64,000 nucleotides of DNA from Planosporangium thailandense (GCF_011947195.1 NZ_JAATVY010000023.1:1-64000); one strand, 5' to 3'. Shown: positions 7,600-16,319, counted from the first letter of the stretch. A program made the numbers and translations. The notes: generated by a model not told the origin, from the sequence alone.

Positions 7600-7919
7600 C
7601 CGCCACCGTCCGCGACAACCCAGCCAAGAGCCGCTACGAGGTCTACGACGACGACACGCTGGCCGGATTCTCCGCCTACAAACTCACTGGCGACACGATC
7701 GCTTTCACCCATACCGAGGTCGACCGCGCGTTCGGCGGCCGCGGCCTGGCCAGGCAGCTCGTCGCGGCCGAACTCGACGACGCCCGACGGCGCGGGCTCG
7801 CCGTCCTGCCGTTCTGCCCGTACGTCCGCAAGGTCATCGCCGAGAACCTGGACACCTACCTCGACCTCGTCCCCCAGGAAAAGCGCGACCGTTTCGACCT
7901 TCCGCACAGCACCGGCTGA
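7596..7919 (+). CDS. Small GNAT-family N-acetyltransferase (YjdJ-like)
   Basis: A 107-residue single-domain protein with the short GNAT layout: AGFSAYKLTGDTIAFTHTEVDRAFGGRGLARQLV, where GGRGLARQL is the acetyl-CoA pyrophosphate loop, then RRRGLAVLPFCPYVRKVI. The GTG start overlaps the previous stop (GTGA) and follows an AGGAAAGGA site. These mini-GNATs are often the last gene of stress operons and their acceptors are unknown. The coding sequence is complete; an insertion sequence begins 21 bases after its stop, so any native terminator of the operon is lost or displaced. Confidence 0.85.
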   Translation: MTATVRDNPAKSRYEVYDDDTLAGFSAYKLTGDTIAFTHTEVDRAFGGRGLARQLVAAELDDARRRGLAVLPFCPYVRKVIAENLDTYLDLVPQEKRDRFDLPHSTG

Positions 7920-7940
7920 CCCGGCGGAGGCAACACCGAG

Positions 7941-8762
7941 GGTGGCGTTGCGTTGCGGGATCGACGAACGCGTTGAACTCTCGCGCCGAGTCGGAGGTCA
8001 GATCGCTTGGGCGAGTTCGGTGAATGCCGCGGCGACCCGCTGGCGGGTGGGGCGTCGATTCCGAGTTCGTAGTGCCCGCGTCGTAGGTTATGCATGAAGG
8101 CGTGCCCGGCGATGATCACGTGTGCTGTCTTGTCCGTTCGTAGCCCGCGCATCGGTGTCAGCCGGTGTTTGAGCCGTCCGGGATCCGCCTCAATCGGATT
8201 GTTGGCGTACTGCTCGATGTGGTGCCACGCGGATGGGATCAGCTCGTCGAGGACGGCCGGGTAGACCGCGGCGGCGTCGGTGACCACCTCGTTCGGCGTC
8301 ACGTTCAACGCCGACAACGCCCGCCGGAAGAACCGCCGAGCCGCGCCGGCGTCCCGGCGGGCCGAGACGAGCACGTCGATGATCTGTCCATACTGGTGTA
8401 TCGCCCGGTATACGTAGCGCCAGACACCGTTGACCTTGACGTAGGTCTCGTCGACATGCCACCTATCGCCCGGTGACTGGCGGGCAAACCGGGCCGCGTC
8501 GGCCAACAGTGGCGTGAACCGCTGCACCCACCGGTAGACGGTGACATGGTCGACCTCGATGCCGCGTTCAACCAACAGCTCCTCCACGTCTCTATACGAC
8601 AGGTTGTAACGCAGGTACCAGCGGACCGCGACCACGATCACCTCGGGCGGGAACCGGAACCCGGCGAACGCCGACCGCGACGGCAGCCAAGAGCGAGGAC
8701 GGGTTGATGGCTTCACCGGTCAAGCCTGCCTCGATCTTGCCAATACTCAATGCAACGGAGCC
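7941..8762 (-). mobile_element. IS6-family insertion sequence, degenerate
   Basis: An 822-bp element around an IS6-type transposase. Its ends are imperfect inverted repeats: GGTGGCGTTGCGTTG at the left and, read inward, GGCTCCGTTGCATTG at the right, which resemble the GGCtCtGTTGCA ends of the family. I see no matching 8-bp target duplication. The frameshift in its transposase and the divergent ends suggest an old insertion. Confidence 0.65.
7998..8716 (-). pseudogene. IS6-family transposase with a frameshift near its C-terminus
   Basis: A DDE transposase starting from a GTG. It contains FRFPPEVIVVAVRWYLRYNLSYRDVEELL (N-terminal HTH region), WHVDETYVKVNGVWRYVYRAI (first Asp), VVTDAAAVYPAVL (second Asp) and the WHHIEQYANNPIEADPGRLKHRL segment that carries the catalytic Glu region. 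At about 8044-8053 one base is missing, so the frame leaves the family. The native ending VAAAFTELAQAI is present in another frame and stops at 7998. The uncorrected frame would read on, antisense, into the GNAT gene. The loss affects only the last 15-20 residues, so some activity cannot be excluded. Confidence 0.75.
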
Positions 8763-8868
8763 GTCAGAGTTGCCTTCGGTAACGGTGAGTGATGTCAGCC
8801 GCCGACCGCAACCTTCGTCGGCAGCACCTGCGCCAGGTTGAGCCATCCCCTTCTGGCTCCCCTCTGTG

Positions 8869-9515
8869 TCAAGACGCCACCGGGATTGGGGTTCTAAGCT
8901 GTGTCTTGGCGGGTCCGGGAAGTGACTTCTCCGAAGAGCCGGCATGGGGATGAGAGCTGGTCACGCTGGAGTCAGTAGTCGTTCCCTGGTGTCCTCCCGG
9001 ACCCGTCGTCGCAGCCGCCGCGACGTCGTTGATCATCTGTCGGTAGGCGATGTCGGACAAGCGCCGTTTCAGCGCCCGCATGGCTTCCATGGATGTCTTG
9101 CCGGAGGCTTTCTTGCGGTCGAAGTACGCGCGGCCCTCGGTGGGGTTGCGCAGTTGGACGGTGGCCATGATGTGCAGCACGCGGTTGATCTGCCGGTTGC
9201 CGGCGCGGGAGAGCCGGTGGCGGACCTGCTCGCCGGAGGAGGCGTCGATGGGGGCGGTGCCGTTCCAGGAGGCGAAGTGGGCCCGCCGGGGAAGCGGGTG
9301 ATGTCGCCGACCTCGACCAGCAGCCGGGCGGCGCCGGAGGGTCCGATGCCGTGCAGGTCCATCAGCGTGGTGCCGGTGGCGGCCACCAGGTCCGTGAGCT
9401 CTTTGTCGGCGGCCTTGGAGCGTTGGTAGACACGTTCGAGGTCGGCGATCAGTTCCGCGGCCACCCGGCGGCGGGCCTTGCCGGCGGCGTCGCGGGGCCG
9501 GACTGTGGCCAGCAA
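8869..9515 (-). pseudogene. IS110-family transposase fragment (C-terminal half, frameshifted)
   Basis: Two frames together rebuild the C-terminal half of an IS110 (Transposase_20) protein. Residues from LATVRPRDAAGKARRRVAAELIADL to LLVEVGDITRF lie in one frame. After a frameshift near 9290 the protein continues as FASWNGTAPIDASSGEQVRHRLSRAGNRQINRVLHIM to the natural end at 8869. The N-terminal DEDD catalytic half is missing: homology stops where the neighbouring insertion sequence begins at 9518, and no remainder was found beyond that element's other end. Confidence 0.75.
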
Positions 9516-9517
9516 CG

Positions 9518-10693
9518 TGTGGGGCTCGAATACTCGGTTCGGCCGTCCTGAAGTGCAGTTCTGTGCAAGATCGAGCCCTGCACAACCATCATGCTCGTGG
9601 CCATGAGCGTATCGCTGGTGTACCTACTCCTGCGCCAGATCCTGCAAATGTTGACCCAGCTCGCCCGGGACGGCGGCGCCAAGGATGTCGAGATCCTGGT
9701 GCTCCGCCATCAGGTGGCGGTGCTGCGCCGCCAGGTGCACCGCCCCGACCTCCAACCCGCCGACCGGGTGGTACTGGCAGTGCTGTCGCGGCTACTGCCC
9801 CGCCCACGCTGGTCGGTATTCTTCGTGACTCCGGCGACGCTTCTTCGTTGGCATCGTGAGCTGTTCGCCCGACACTGGACGTACCCGCACGCACGACCCG
9901 GCCGGCCACCGGTCGACAAGCAGGTCCGTGACCTGGTGCTGCGCCTCGCGGCGGAGAACCCATCGTGGGGGCACCGACGGGTACAGGGTGAGCTGGTCGG
10001 GCTGGGCTGCCGGTTGGCGGCCAGCACGGTGTGGAAGATCCTCAACCAGGCCGGGGTCGACCCGGCGCCCCGGCGGTCTGGGCCGACTTGGAAGCAGTTC
10101 CTCGCCGCCCAGGCGCACACAATCCTGGCGTGCGATTTCTTCACCGTCGACACGGTGTTGTTCAAGCGGATCTACGTGCTGTTCTTCGTGGAGATCGCCA
10201 CCCGCCAGGTCCACGTCGTCGGGGTAACCGCACATCCGACCGGCACCTGGGTAGCCCAGCAGGCACGGAATCTACTCATGGACCTCGACCAGCGCGCGAC
10301 GGGGCTGCGGTTCCTGCTCCGCGACCGCGACACGAAGTTCACGAGCGTATTCGACGCGGTGTTCACCGCCGAGGGCATCGACGTGATCAAGAATCCGCCG
10401 CGGGCGACCCGAGCGAACTCATTCGCGGAGCGCTGGGTGGGCACCGTACGCCGCGAATGCACCGATCGGATGCTCATCGTCGGCGAGCGACACCTGGCGG
10501 CCGTACTTGCCGGGTACACCTCGCACTACAACGGCCACCGTCCACATCGCTCACTGGGACAACGGCCACCGAACCCACCAACGAGAGTCGTTGACCTGAA
10601 CGCCGCCCGCGTTCAACGGCGGCCGATCCTGGGCGGGCTGATCAACGAGTACTCGCAGGCCGCGTAGCCCGAACCGACTTTACGAGCCCCACA
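9518..10693 (+). mobile_element. Insertion sequence of the rve-integrase type, apparently intact
   Basis: An 1176-bp element with good terminal inverted repeats: TGTGGGGCTCGAATACTCGG at the left and, read inward, TGTGGGGCTCGTAAAGTCGG at the right. It holds one transposase gene. It sits in the IS110 remnant. No target duplication could be recognised. The exact family (IS3 or IS481-like) is uncertain without a database comparison. Confidence 0.8.
9591..10667 (+). CDS. Transposase with integrase core (rve, DDE)
   Basis: A 358-residue single-frame transposase. The N-terminal helices are hydrophobic and followed by LVLRHQVAVLRRQV. The middle HTH part is ARPGRPPVDKQVRDLVLRLAAENPSWGHRRVQGEL. The rve core has the three catalytic acids in ILACDFFTVDT, LLRDRDTKFT and SFAERWVGTVRREC, and the tail is NGHRPHRSLGQRPP. 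All three acids are present, so the enzyme looks active. It is a close relative in layout of the frameshifted copy at 12197. Start is 9591, or the ATG at 9603. Confidence 0.85.
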   Translation: MLVAMSVSLVYLLLRQILQMLTQLARDGGAKDVEILVLRHQVAVLRRQVHRPDLQPADRVVLAVLSRLLPRPRWSVFFVTPATLLRWHRELFARHWTYPHARPGRPPVDKQVRDLVLRLAAENPSWGHRRVQGELVGLGCRLAASTVWKILNQAGVDPAPRRSGPTWKQFLAAQAHTILACDFFTVDTVLFKRIYVLFFVEIATRQVHVVGVTAHPTGTWVAQQARNLLMDLDQRATGLRFLLRDRDTKFTSVFDAVFTAEGIDVIKNPPRATRANSFAERWVGTVRRECTDRMLIVGERHLAAVLAGYTSHYNGHRPHRSLGQRPPNPPTRVVDLNAARVQRRPILGGLINEYSQAA

Positions 10694-10779
10694 GGTCGGT
10701 GCCGCCGCGCATGTCGTAAGGAGATCAGCGATCATTCAATACCCGCGCAGACGACCTGCCGGCCCGACACGAGATGAGC

Positions 10780-11364
10780 TCACAGATAGCGAAGCTCGCC
10801 GGCGCGCACCCGATCGTTCAGCCAGTTCTCGCGCGGCGCGAGCGGACAGGCCCATCTGCTGTCGTACGCGCACGACGGGTTGTACGCGTAGTTGAAGTTC
10901 AGCCGGACCCGACCAGGTCCGACCACCTGAAGCCCCCTACCGTGCGTGCCCTTTGCCGTATCGGTGAGGTAGCGCCCCCCGCCGTACGTCTCGCTTCCAC
11001 AGGTACCGTCGCGGAACGGCAGAAACAGGCCGCCACCGTATGCGGCGATCCACCACAACGACAGCGGACCCCACGGGGTGGTGAGCACACCCACCCGGTC
11101 ATATCGGATAACTCCGTCGGGCCCACCAGTGTCTATGTTCAACCCGCCGGGCTCCTCCCGCAGCGCCACCTCGACAATCACATCGTCAGACGGCGGAAAG
11201 TATCGGAGCCCCGAAAACGTCGCCCGTTCGGCGGGTGGGATGGGCGACTGCGGATGGCTGGCGAACAGTTCGTCGCGACGGGCCCGAAACTCGGCAAGCC
11301 CGCAGGTGGATAGGTACAGCCGAGCCACCGCTTCCCGGTAGTCGGCCAGCTCGATGGCCTGCAT
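10780..11364 (-). CDS. DUF1684 domain protein
   Basis: A 194-residue soluble protein matching the actinobacterial DUF1684 pattern. It has an N-terminal helix with WR/YRE-type spacing, a central FRDGTCGSETYGGGRYLTDTAKG region, and the hallmark C-terminal stretch LNFNYAYNPSCAYDSRWACPLAPRENWL followed by an RAGE sequence. The conserved cysteines and acidic residues suggest a binding or catalytic site, but no function is established. It lies alone between insertion sequences, so no context helps. Confidence 0.85.
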   Translation of the reverse strand: MQAIELADYREAVARLYLSTCGLAEFRARRDELFASHPQSPIPPAERATFSGLRYFPPSDDVIVEVALREEPGGLNIDTGGPDGVIRYDRVGVLTTPWGPLSLWWIAAYGGGLFLPFRDGTCGSETYGGGRYLTDTAKGTHGRGLQVVGPGRVRLNFNYAYNPSCAYDSRWACPLAPRENWLNDRVRAGELRYL

Positions 11365-11571
11365 AGACCCACGCTATCCGGTGACTCCGCCGGTAGGGAC
11401 GCCTCCCCACCCCGAAGGGGCGTTCTGCGAGCAGGTTAGGAGGTGCCGGCCCAGCAGTGTTCGGCTGTGGCCGCGCGATGCTCCCCTGTCATGCGCCGAC
11501 TTGACGCCGGCGAGGCGGAAACCCTCATCGTGGGCAGAGCCATCCGCTCGCGGCGCGGACCGTCGTCCGCT

Positions 11572-11601
11572 GCGGCCGCCGTCACACCGGACGGCGGCCG
11601 C
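11572..11601. terminator. GC-rich hairpin
   Basis: Perfect 12-bp arms (GCGGCCGCCGTC and complement) with the six-base loop ACACCG. No gene ends next to it, so it may be a leftover terminator of a lost gene. Confidence 0.4.
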
Positions 11602-11653
11602 CGCAGGCGGCACAACTGATCGTCAACCACGGAGCGCACACGCGGCTATCTGC

Positions 11654-11710
11654 GACCCGGAAATGGAGAGATAGAAACGAGAAACCACAGGTCACGGGCC
11701 TGCGGCCACG
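11654..11710 (-). repeat. 57-bp repeat, copy 1 (terminator-like)
   Basis: This copy matches 16320-16376 at 46 of 57 positions without gaps, including the identical core AGAAACGAGAAACC and the CAGG...GGCCTGCGG hairpin half. Read on the minus strand it is a GC hairpin followed by TTTCTCGTTTCT, like a transcription terminator. No tRNA is beside this copy. Confidence 0.6.
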
Positions 11711-12103
11711 CGCACTCAGCCGGCAGCCTTGAGCTGAAAACGTCGCACCGTCCACTTTGACCAGTGTGAACCCGCGTACTGGGCGGAGGGGCTCCGTTGG
11801 GCTCGAATGCAGACCGAACGGCGCCCACGGTCGCACCTTCGACTGGGCACAGCTCCCGACCGTCTGGCTCATCGGAGCGTACGAGCACCGACAGGCTTCC
11901 TCGATGTGCCCTTGTTGCTCGGAGCCGAGGTCGAAGTACGCGTTGAGGTAGTCCTCTGAACTAAGGTCGCTGGCCCTCGCGAGCGAGAACACCTCGGCTC
12001 CATGGTCGACGCCGTCGAACAGCTGGCACGCTGAACAGCTCGGCTCCCGCCCGCCCCAAGCGCCGATCGGACTGTCCGATCAGTTTCGGGCTAGACATGT
12101 TCG

Positions 12104-13317
12104 TGTGGGTGCCGAAAACCCCGTCCATGGGCTGTGATCTGCCGATTCTCGGATACAGCCGAAGGCCGGGACACGGGTACGCCAGGATGATCCATCGTGC
12201 TGCTGCGACTGCCCTACCTGGCCCTGACAAGCGTGGTCACCCTCATCCGGCTGCTGCCGATGAGCGAGGTGGACAAGAACGTCGAGATCCTTGCGCTGCG
12301 CCACCAGCTCGCCGTCCTGCAGCGCCAGCACGACAAGCCCTGCCTCACCGTGACTGACCGGGCCTTCCTCGCCGCCTTCCTGCACCGGCTACCCAGACCG
12401 AAACTGCGCCAGCTGCACTTGATCGTCTCCCCCGACACCGTCCTGCGCTGGCACCGCGACCTGCTCCGGCGCCATCACGCCAAGATGTCCCGCCCGAAAC
12501 GGCCCGGCCGACCGCCCACCGTTCGCAGTATCAAGGCCCTCATCCTGCGCCTGACCCGGGAGAATCCCAGCTGGGGGTACCGGCGCATTCACGGCGAACT
12601 GGCCACCCTGGGAATCAAGGTCGCCCCGTCCACGGTCTGGGAAATCCTCAACGCCCACGGGATCGAGCCCGCGCCCCACCGAGACCGCCAGACCTGGGCC
12701 ACCTTCCTGCGCGGCCAGGCACACGCGATCCTCGCCGCTGACGCCTTCGAGACCCGGACTTTGACCGGGCACGGCTGTACGTCTTCGCCGCCGTCGAACA
12801 CGCCACTCGTCGCGTCCGCGTCCTCGGCGTCACCGCCCACCCCACCGCGGCGTGGACCACCCAACTGGCCCGCAACCTGGTCATAGACCTCCAGGACGCC
12901 GGCGCCACCGTGAGGTACCTAATCCGCGACCGCGACAGCAAGTACTCGGCCGCCTTCGACGCGGTCTTCCACACCGAAGGCATCGCCATCGTGAAGACCG
13001 GAATCCACGTCCCGCGCATGAACGCGATCATGGAACGGTGGGTACGCACCTGCCGGACCGAACTCCTCGACCGCACCCTGATCCTGAACCAGGCCCACCT
13101 GCTGCACGCACTGCGCGAGTACGAGACCTTCTACAACGAGCACCGGACCCACCGCGCTCTCCACGCCGCGGCACCCCTGCGCCCGCTCCCCCAACCGATC
13201 ACCCCACCAGACACACTCGACCACCTCGACATCCGACGACGCGATCGACTCGGCGGCATCCTCCACGAATACCGACACGCCGCTTGACCTGCCCGGACGG
13301 CATTTTCGGCACCTACA
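12104..13317 (+). mobile_element. Related rve-type insertion sequence, inactivated
   Basis: A 1214-bp element with ends TGTGGGTGCCGAAAACCCCG at the left and, read inward, TGTAGGTGCCGAAAATGCCG at the right. TGTTCG occurs immediately outside the left end (12098-12103) and again one base outside the right end (13319-13324), a possible target duplication. The transposase carries a frameshift. Confidence 0.75.
12197..13287 (+). pseudogene. rve-type transposase, single-base frameshift
   Basis: The same architecture as the transposase at 9591. The 5' frame has LALRHQLAVLQRQ, GRPPTVRSIKALILRLTRENPSWGYRRIHGEL and ILAADAF (first catalytic Asp). Close to 12762-12770, in TTGACCGGGCACGG, one base is missing. 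The downstream protein ARLYVFAAVEHATRRVRVLG through LIRDRDSKY (second Asp), MERWVRTCRTE (Glu) and the tail to 13287 continues in another frame. Apart from this lesion the gene looks well preserved, so inactivation is recent, or is a sequencing error. A programmed frameshift is unlikely because no slippery heptamer is seen. Confidence 0.8.
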
Positions 13318-13400
13318 GTGTTCGTCAGGTCGTTCGCCGCTGTCCACGTGGGCGCCGGCGCGGACGAGGGCGACGCGTTCGGGCGCGTTGGCCGTCTCAG

Positions 13401-13877
13401 CTACCGGATCGCGTTTGGTACGGGCCCGTCACCGTGGGGTGTCGGTTGTTCCGGGACCGGCTCCCGCTGGCTGAGCACGCGTTCGGACAGGAGCAGCACG
13501 ACCGGAATGATCACGCCCAGGCTGAGCAGGATGGTCTGGGTGATCGCGTCGACCGGCGGGAAGTGTTGGAGGTGGGTGGCGTGGAACACTAGATGCGGCA
13601 CCGAGAACACCAGGTTGGCGGCGAGCGCGGTACGAACCATGCGGCGGTCCATGCTCACCGCCGCGACACCGACAACGAGCACGTACGCGAGCGTCCCCGC
13701 TCCCACATCGCGCATCAGGTGCTCGTTGTACGGCGGCAGCAGCGACACCCAGGGGTGCCCGGCCGCGGGAAAGTCATCGTAGAACACCCGCGGCAGCAAC
13801 AGTTGCACCGCGCCGGCCGCGCCTTGGGCGACAGCAAGGAAGACCAGTCCCACACGTAGCCAGGTACGCGCGTTCAC
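13401..13877 (-). CDS. Four-TM membrane protein, ECF41-linked
   Basis: A 158-residue integral membrane protein with four predicted helices: about residues 4-26 (WLRVGLVFLAVAQGAAGAVQ), 58-76 (VGAGTLAYVLVVGVAAV), 82-104 (TALAANLVFSVPHLVF) and 113-134 (TQTILLSLGVIIPVVLLL). The charged C-terminal tail has PEQPTPHGDGP. The GTG at 13877 overlaps the stop of the upstream SDR gene (GTGA), so the two are coupled; the longer frame to 13931 lies inside that gene. It is the third gene of the sigma-factor unit. Function unknown. Confidence 0.75.
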   Translation of the reverse strand: MNARTWLRVGLVFLAVAQGAAGAVQLLLPRVFYDDFPAAGHPWVSLLPPYNEHLMRDVGAGTLAYVLVVGVAAVSMDRRMVRTALAANLVFSVPHLVFHATHLQHFPPVDAITQTILLSLGVIIPVVLLLSERVLSQREPVPEQPTPHGDGPVPNAIR

Positions 13878-14674
13878 CGGAGCCTCCCTCGGTAGGACAC
13901 GCGCGTGGGGTCCGCGTGCCGCGTCAGGCACTCCTCAAAGGTGATCTTGCCGGCCGCGTGCTCTGGAGCGAGGTTGCCGCCGCGCCGATAAGCGCGGAAG
14001 ACCATGCCCGGCAGGCGAACGGGCAGGATGGGACGGCGGCGTCCGGTCGCCCGCAGGTAGGAACCGGCCAGCTCGCGGGCGGCGCGTACCTGCGGCCCGG
14101 CGAAGTCCGGGGCGTGAGCGACCGGGTCGCCAAGAGCCAGTTCGGCGAGCCGGGTGGCCACCTCGCTCACGTCGACGGGTTGGAAGCTGAGGTCCGGCAC
14201 CGGCATCACCGGCGACTTGGCCGCTGCCGCGAGCATGGTTCGGACAAGGTCGTGGAACTGGGTGGCGCGCAAGATCGTGTACGGCAGGCCGGAGTGCTCG
14301 ATCAGCCTCTCGGCCGCCAACTTCGCCCGGTAGTAGCCCAGCGGCACCCGATCGACGCCGACGATCGAGATGTACACCAGGTGCGGCACGTCCGCCCGCT
14401 GCGCGGCCTCGACCACCGTCCGGGCGACATCGACCTCCGCCCCGCGGCCGAACGCGGTGGCGCAATGGACGATCACGTCGACGCCGGCCACAGCTTCCCC
14501 GACGCCCCGGCCCGACCGCAGATCCGCGATCGCCCACTCGTACCGCCCGCCGTCGTGGGCGGCTCTGGGCCGTCGGCTCATCACCCGTACCTCACGCCCC
14601 GCAGCCAGCAGCCGCACGGCCACCTGCCGGCCGAGCAGGCCGGTGCCCCCAGTGACCAAAATCCGTTCCGACAC
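13874..14674 (-). CDS. Atypical SDR / NmrA-like NAD(P)-binding protein (ECF41 partner)
   Basis: A 266-residue protein with a Rossmann start ILVTGGTGLLGRQVAVRLLAAGREVRVMSR, VIVHCATAFG, YISIVGVDRVPLGYYRAKLAAERL and LPYTILRATQFHDLV, the pattern of NmrA-like and NAD-dependent epimerase-type atypical SDRs. ECF41 sigma factors are regularly encoded beside a COE gene (carboxymuconolactone decarboxylase, oxidoreductase or epimerase), and this is that partner. It lies 28 bases after the sigma gene on the same strand. The reaction is unknown; the YxxxK-type residues YYRAK are present. Confidence 0.88.
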   Translation of the reverse strand: MSERILVTGGTGLLGRQVAVRLLAAGREVRVMSRRPRAAHDGGRYEWAIADLRSGRGVGEAVAGVDVIVHCATAFGRGAEVDVARTVVEAAQRADVPHLVYISIVGVDRVPLGYYRAKLAAERLIEHSGLPYTILRATQFHDLVRTMLAAAAKSPVMPVPDLSFQPVDVSEVATRLAELALGDPVAHAPDFAGPQVRAARELAGSYLRATGRRRPILPVRLPGMVFRAYRRGGNLAPEHAAGKITFEECLTRHADPTRVSYRGRLR

Positions 14675-14702
14675 GGAACTCTCCCTCCAGGTCTGTCACC
14701 CG

Positions 14703-15620
14703 TCAGGAACCGGTGGGACCCCCGAAATGTGACAGGTCGGCCGCCTGCCGCGCCAGGAACCCCAACTTATCCGGATTTGCGACGATACGCAGGACCGCGA
14801 TCTGCTCGTCTGCGATCTCCGGTACCAGCACACCGGCCAAGACCCCACCCGCCCAGGCGAGAACCGACGGCTCACCGTTGACCTCGGCCACCACGATGTC
14901 CATGCCCGCCGCGTACCGGAGGGTGCCACCGGCGATGTACCGGGCGACGCGGTCCCGGCCGAGCACCGGGCGCCGGGCCGTGGTGACCTTGCCACCTCCG
15001 TCGGCCCAGGACGCCACGTCCACGGCCAGCAGGCGCTCCAGACCGGACAGGTCACCGTCCCTCGCCGCCGCCACGAAACGCTCGACCAGCCGATGCCGTT
15101 GCCGCCGGTCAGCCCGGAAACGCGGCTCCGCCTCACCCACCCGCTGGCGGGCCCGGCGGTGTAGCTGCCGGCAGTTGGCCTCGGACAACGTCAAGATGTC
15201 CGCGATCTCCCGGTGGTGGTATCCGAACGCCTCCCGGAGCACGAACACCGCCCGCTCGGCCGGAGTGAGCCGTTCGAGCAGTACCAGCACTCCGAAGGAG
15301 ATGGAGTCGCGCATCTCGGCGGTCTCCAGCGGACCAGCGCCGTCCTCGGTCAGCACCGGCTCCGGCAGCCACGATCCGACGTACCGCTCACGCTGGACGC
15401 GCGCCGCGGTCAGCCGGTTCAGACACAGGTTGGTGACCACCTTGGCCAACCAGGCGGACGGGGCGACAATCGCGGCCCGGTCCACACCGCTCCACCGGAT
15501 GAACGTGTCCTGGACGACGTCCTCCGCCTCCTCGGCAGAGCCGAGCAGGCGGTACGCCAGGCCGAACAGTCGGGAACGCTGGTCTTCGAACTCCGCGAGG
15601 AGTTCAACGACGGATACCAC
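14703..15620 (-). CDS. sigJ: ECF41-type RNA polymerase sigma factor (SigJ-like)
   Basis: A 305-residue sigma factor. Sigma region 2 is FEDQRSRLFGLAYRLLGSAEEAEDVVQDTFIRW (about 9-41), region 4 is LTPAERAVFVLREAFGYHHREIADILTLSEANCRQLHRRAR (about 113-153), and the SnoaL-like C-terminal domain of about 130 residues is typical of group ECF41, where it acts as a fused regulator instead of a separate anti-sigma factor. The GTG at 15620 gives the usual family N-terminus; the frame runs further upstream but antisense to the thioesterase gene. No strong ribosome site is seen. A candidate self-recognised promoter lies at 15693-15719. Confidence 0.9.
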   Translation of the reverse strand: MVSVVELLAEFEDQRSRLFGLAYRLLGSAEEAEDVVQDTFIRWSGVDRAAIVAPSAWLAKVVTNLCLNRLTAARVQRERYVGSWLPEPVLTEDGAGPLETAEMRDSISFGVLVLLERLTPAERAVFVLREAFGYHHREIADILTLSEANCRQLHRRARQRVGEAEPRFRADRRQRHRLVERFVAAARDGDLSGLERLLAVDVASWADGGGKVTTARRPVLGRDRVARYIAGGTLRYAAGMDIVVAEVNGEPSVLAWAGGVLAGVLVPEIADEQIAVLRIVANPDKLGFLARQAADLSHFGGPTGS

Positions 15621-15692
15621 CGTGCCAGTGTGCAGGATGGACCACCGGATCCGGGTCGGACCGGAACAGACTGCGGCGTACCACCGCCGGCC

Positions 15693-15719
15693 GACGGAGT
15701 ATGTCGGGAGTACGTGATA
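15693..15719 (-). promoter_or_regulatory. Candidate ECF41 autoregulatory promoter
   Basis: On the minus strand TATCACG, 16 bases, then CGTC. ECF41 promoters are described as TGTCACA at -35 and CGTC at -10 with about this spacing, so the site matches with two changes in the -35 box. It lies 73 bases before the sigma start. Confidence 0.4.
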
Positions 15720-15729
15720 GACAGCGGAC

Positions 15730-16194
15730 ATGGCAAACGAGACGACCACTGAACGCGTCGGCCCGTTCTGGGACGTCATCGCCGGACGAGCCGATCCGCC
15801 GCCGACCGCGAAGACGCTCGGCTGGAAGCTCGTCGCGATCGATCCCGGCAGCGGCACGATCGAGGTAGCGTTCGAGGCGCCGGCGGCGTTCACCAATCCA
15901 CTCGGTGTCATCCAGGGCGGCTTCCTCGCCGCGATGCTCGACGACACACTAGGGCCGGCGCTCGTCGCGACGCTGCCGCCGGGACAGTTCGCACCGACGC
16001 TGGAGCTGAAGGTCAACTTCCTGCGACCGGCACGGCCGGGACGACTCGTCGGCACGGGCCGGATCGTGCACCGCGGCGGCACGATCGCATTCCTCGAGGG
16101 CTCGCTGCGCGACGCCGAAGATCAGATTGTCGCGACCGCCACCGCCACCGCCCGCGTGGTGCGAACTGACGCGATCGGTGCTTCGCCACCGTGA
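15730..16194 (+). CDS. PaaI-type hotdog-fold thioesterase
   Basis: A 154-residue hotdog thioesterase of the PaaI family. It has the long helix region NPLGVIQGGFLAAMLDDTLGPAL (about 56-78), where the Asn/Gly-Gly and Asp residues make the active site, and APTLELKVNFLRPARPGRLVGTGRIVHRGGTIAFLEGSL. Such enzymes hydrolyse aromatic or acyl-CoA thioesters. It is divergent from the sigma gene, with 109 bases between start codons that also hold the candidate ECF promoter. Substrate unknown. Confidence 0.88.
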   Translation: MANETTTERVGPFWDVIAGRADPPPTAKTLGWKLVAIDPGSGTIEVAFEAPAAFTNPLGVIQGGFLAAMLDDTLGPALVATLPPGQFAPTLELKVNFLRPARPGRLVGTGRIVHRGGTIAFLEGSLRDAEDQIVATATATARVVRTDAIGASPP

Positions 16195-16319
16195 TCACTA
16201 CCTGGCCCAACGAGCGCAGGGCTTACACCATCACCAGATCCTCAATCGCGTAGCGCCACGTCCCCGACGGCCGGCGTCCGACTGATCTCCAACTGCCGAG
16301 CACACGAGCGGCCGTCTAC

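Larger units (their letters stand above)
11365..12103. other. Gene-poor stretch with a hairpin, a repeat copy and a possible gene remnant
   Basis: About 740 bases between the DUF1684 start and an insertion sequence. There is a 12-bp-arm hairpin at 11572-11601 (GCGGCCGCCGTC and its complement) and a copy of the 57-bp repeat at 11654-11710. On the minus strand at about 11860-12020, a protein-like segment contains VFSLARASDLSSEDYLNAYF. It belongs to no family I know and is probably the relic of a displaced gene. Confidence 0.4.

Noticed and set aside
14703-16082. Sigma factor extended to 459 residues
   Set aside because: The first 154 codons lie antisense to the thioesterase gene and have no sigma-factor character; the GTG at 15620 gives the family N-terminus.
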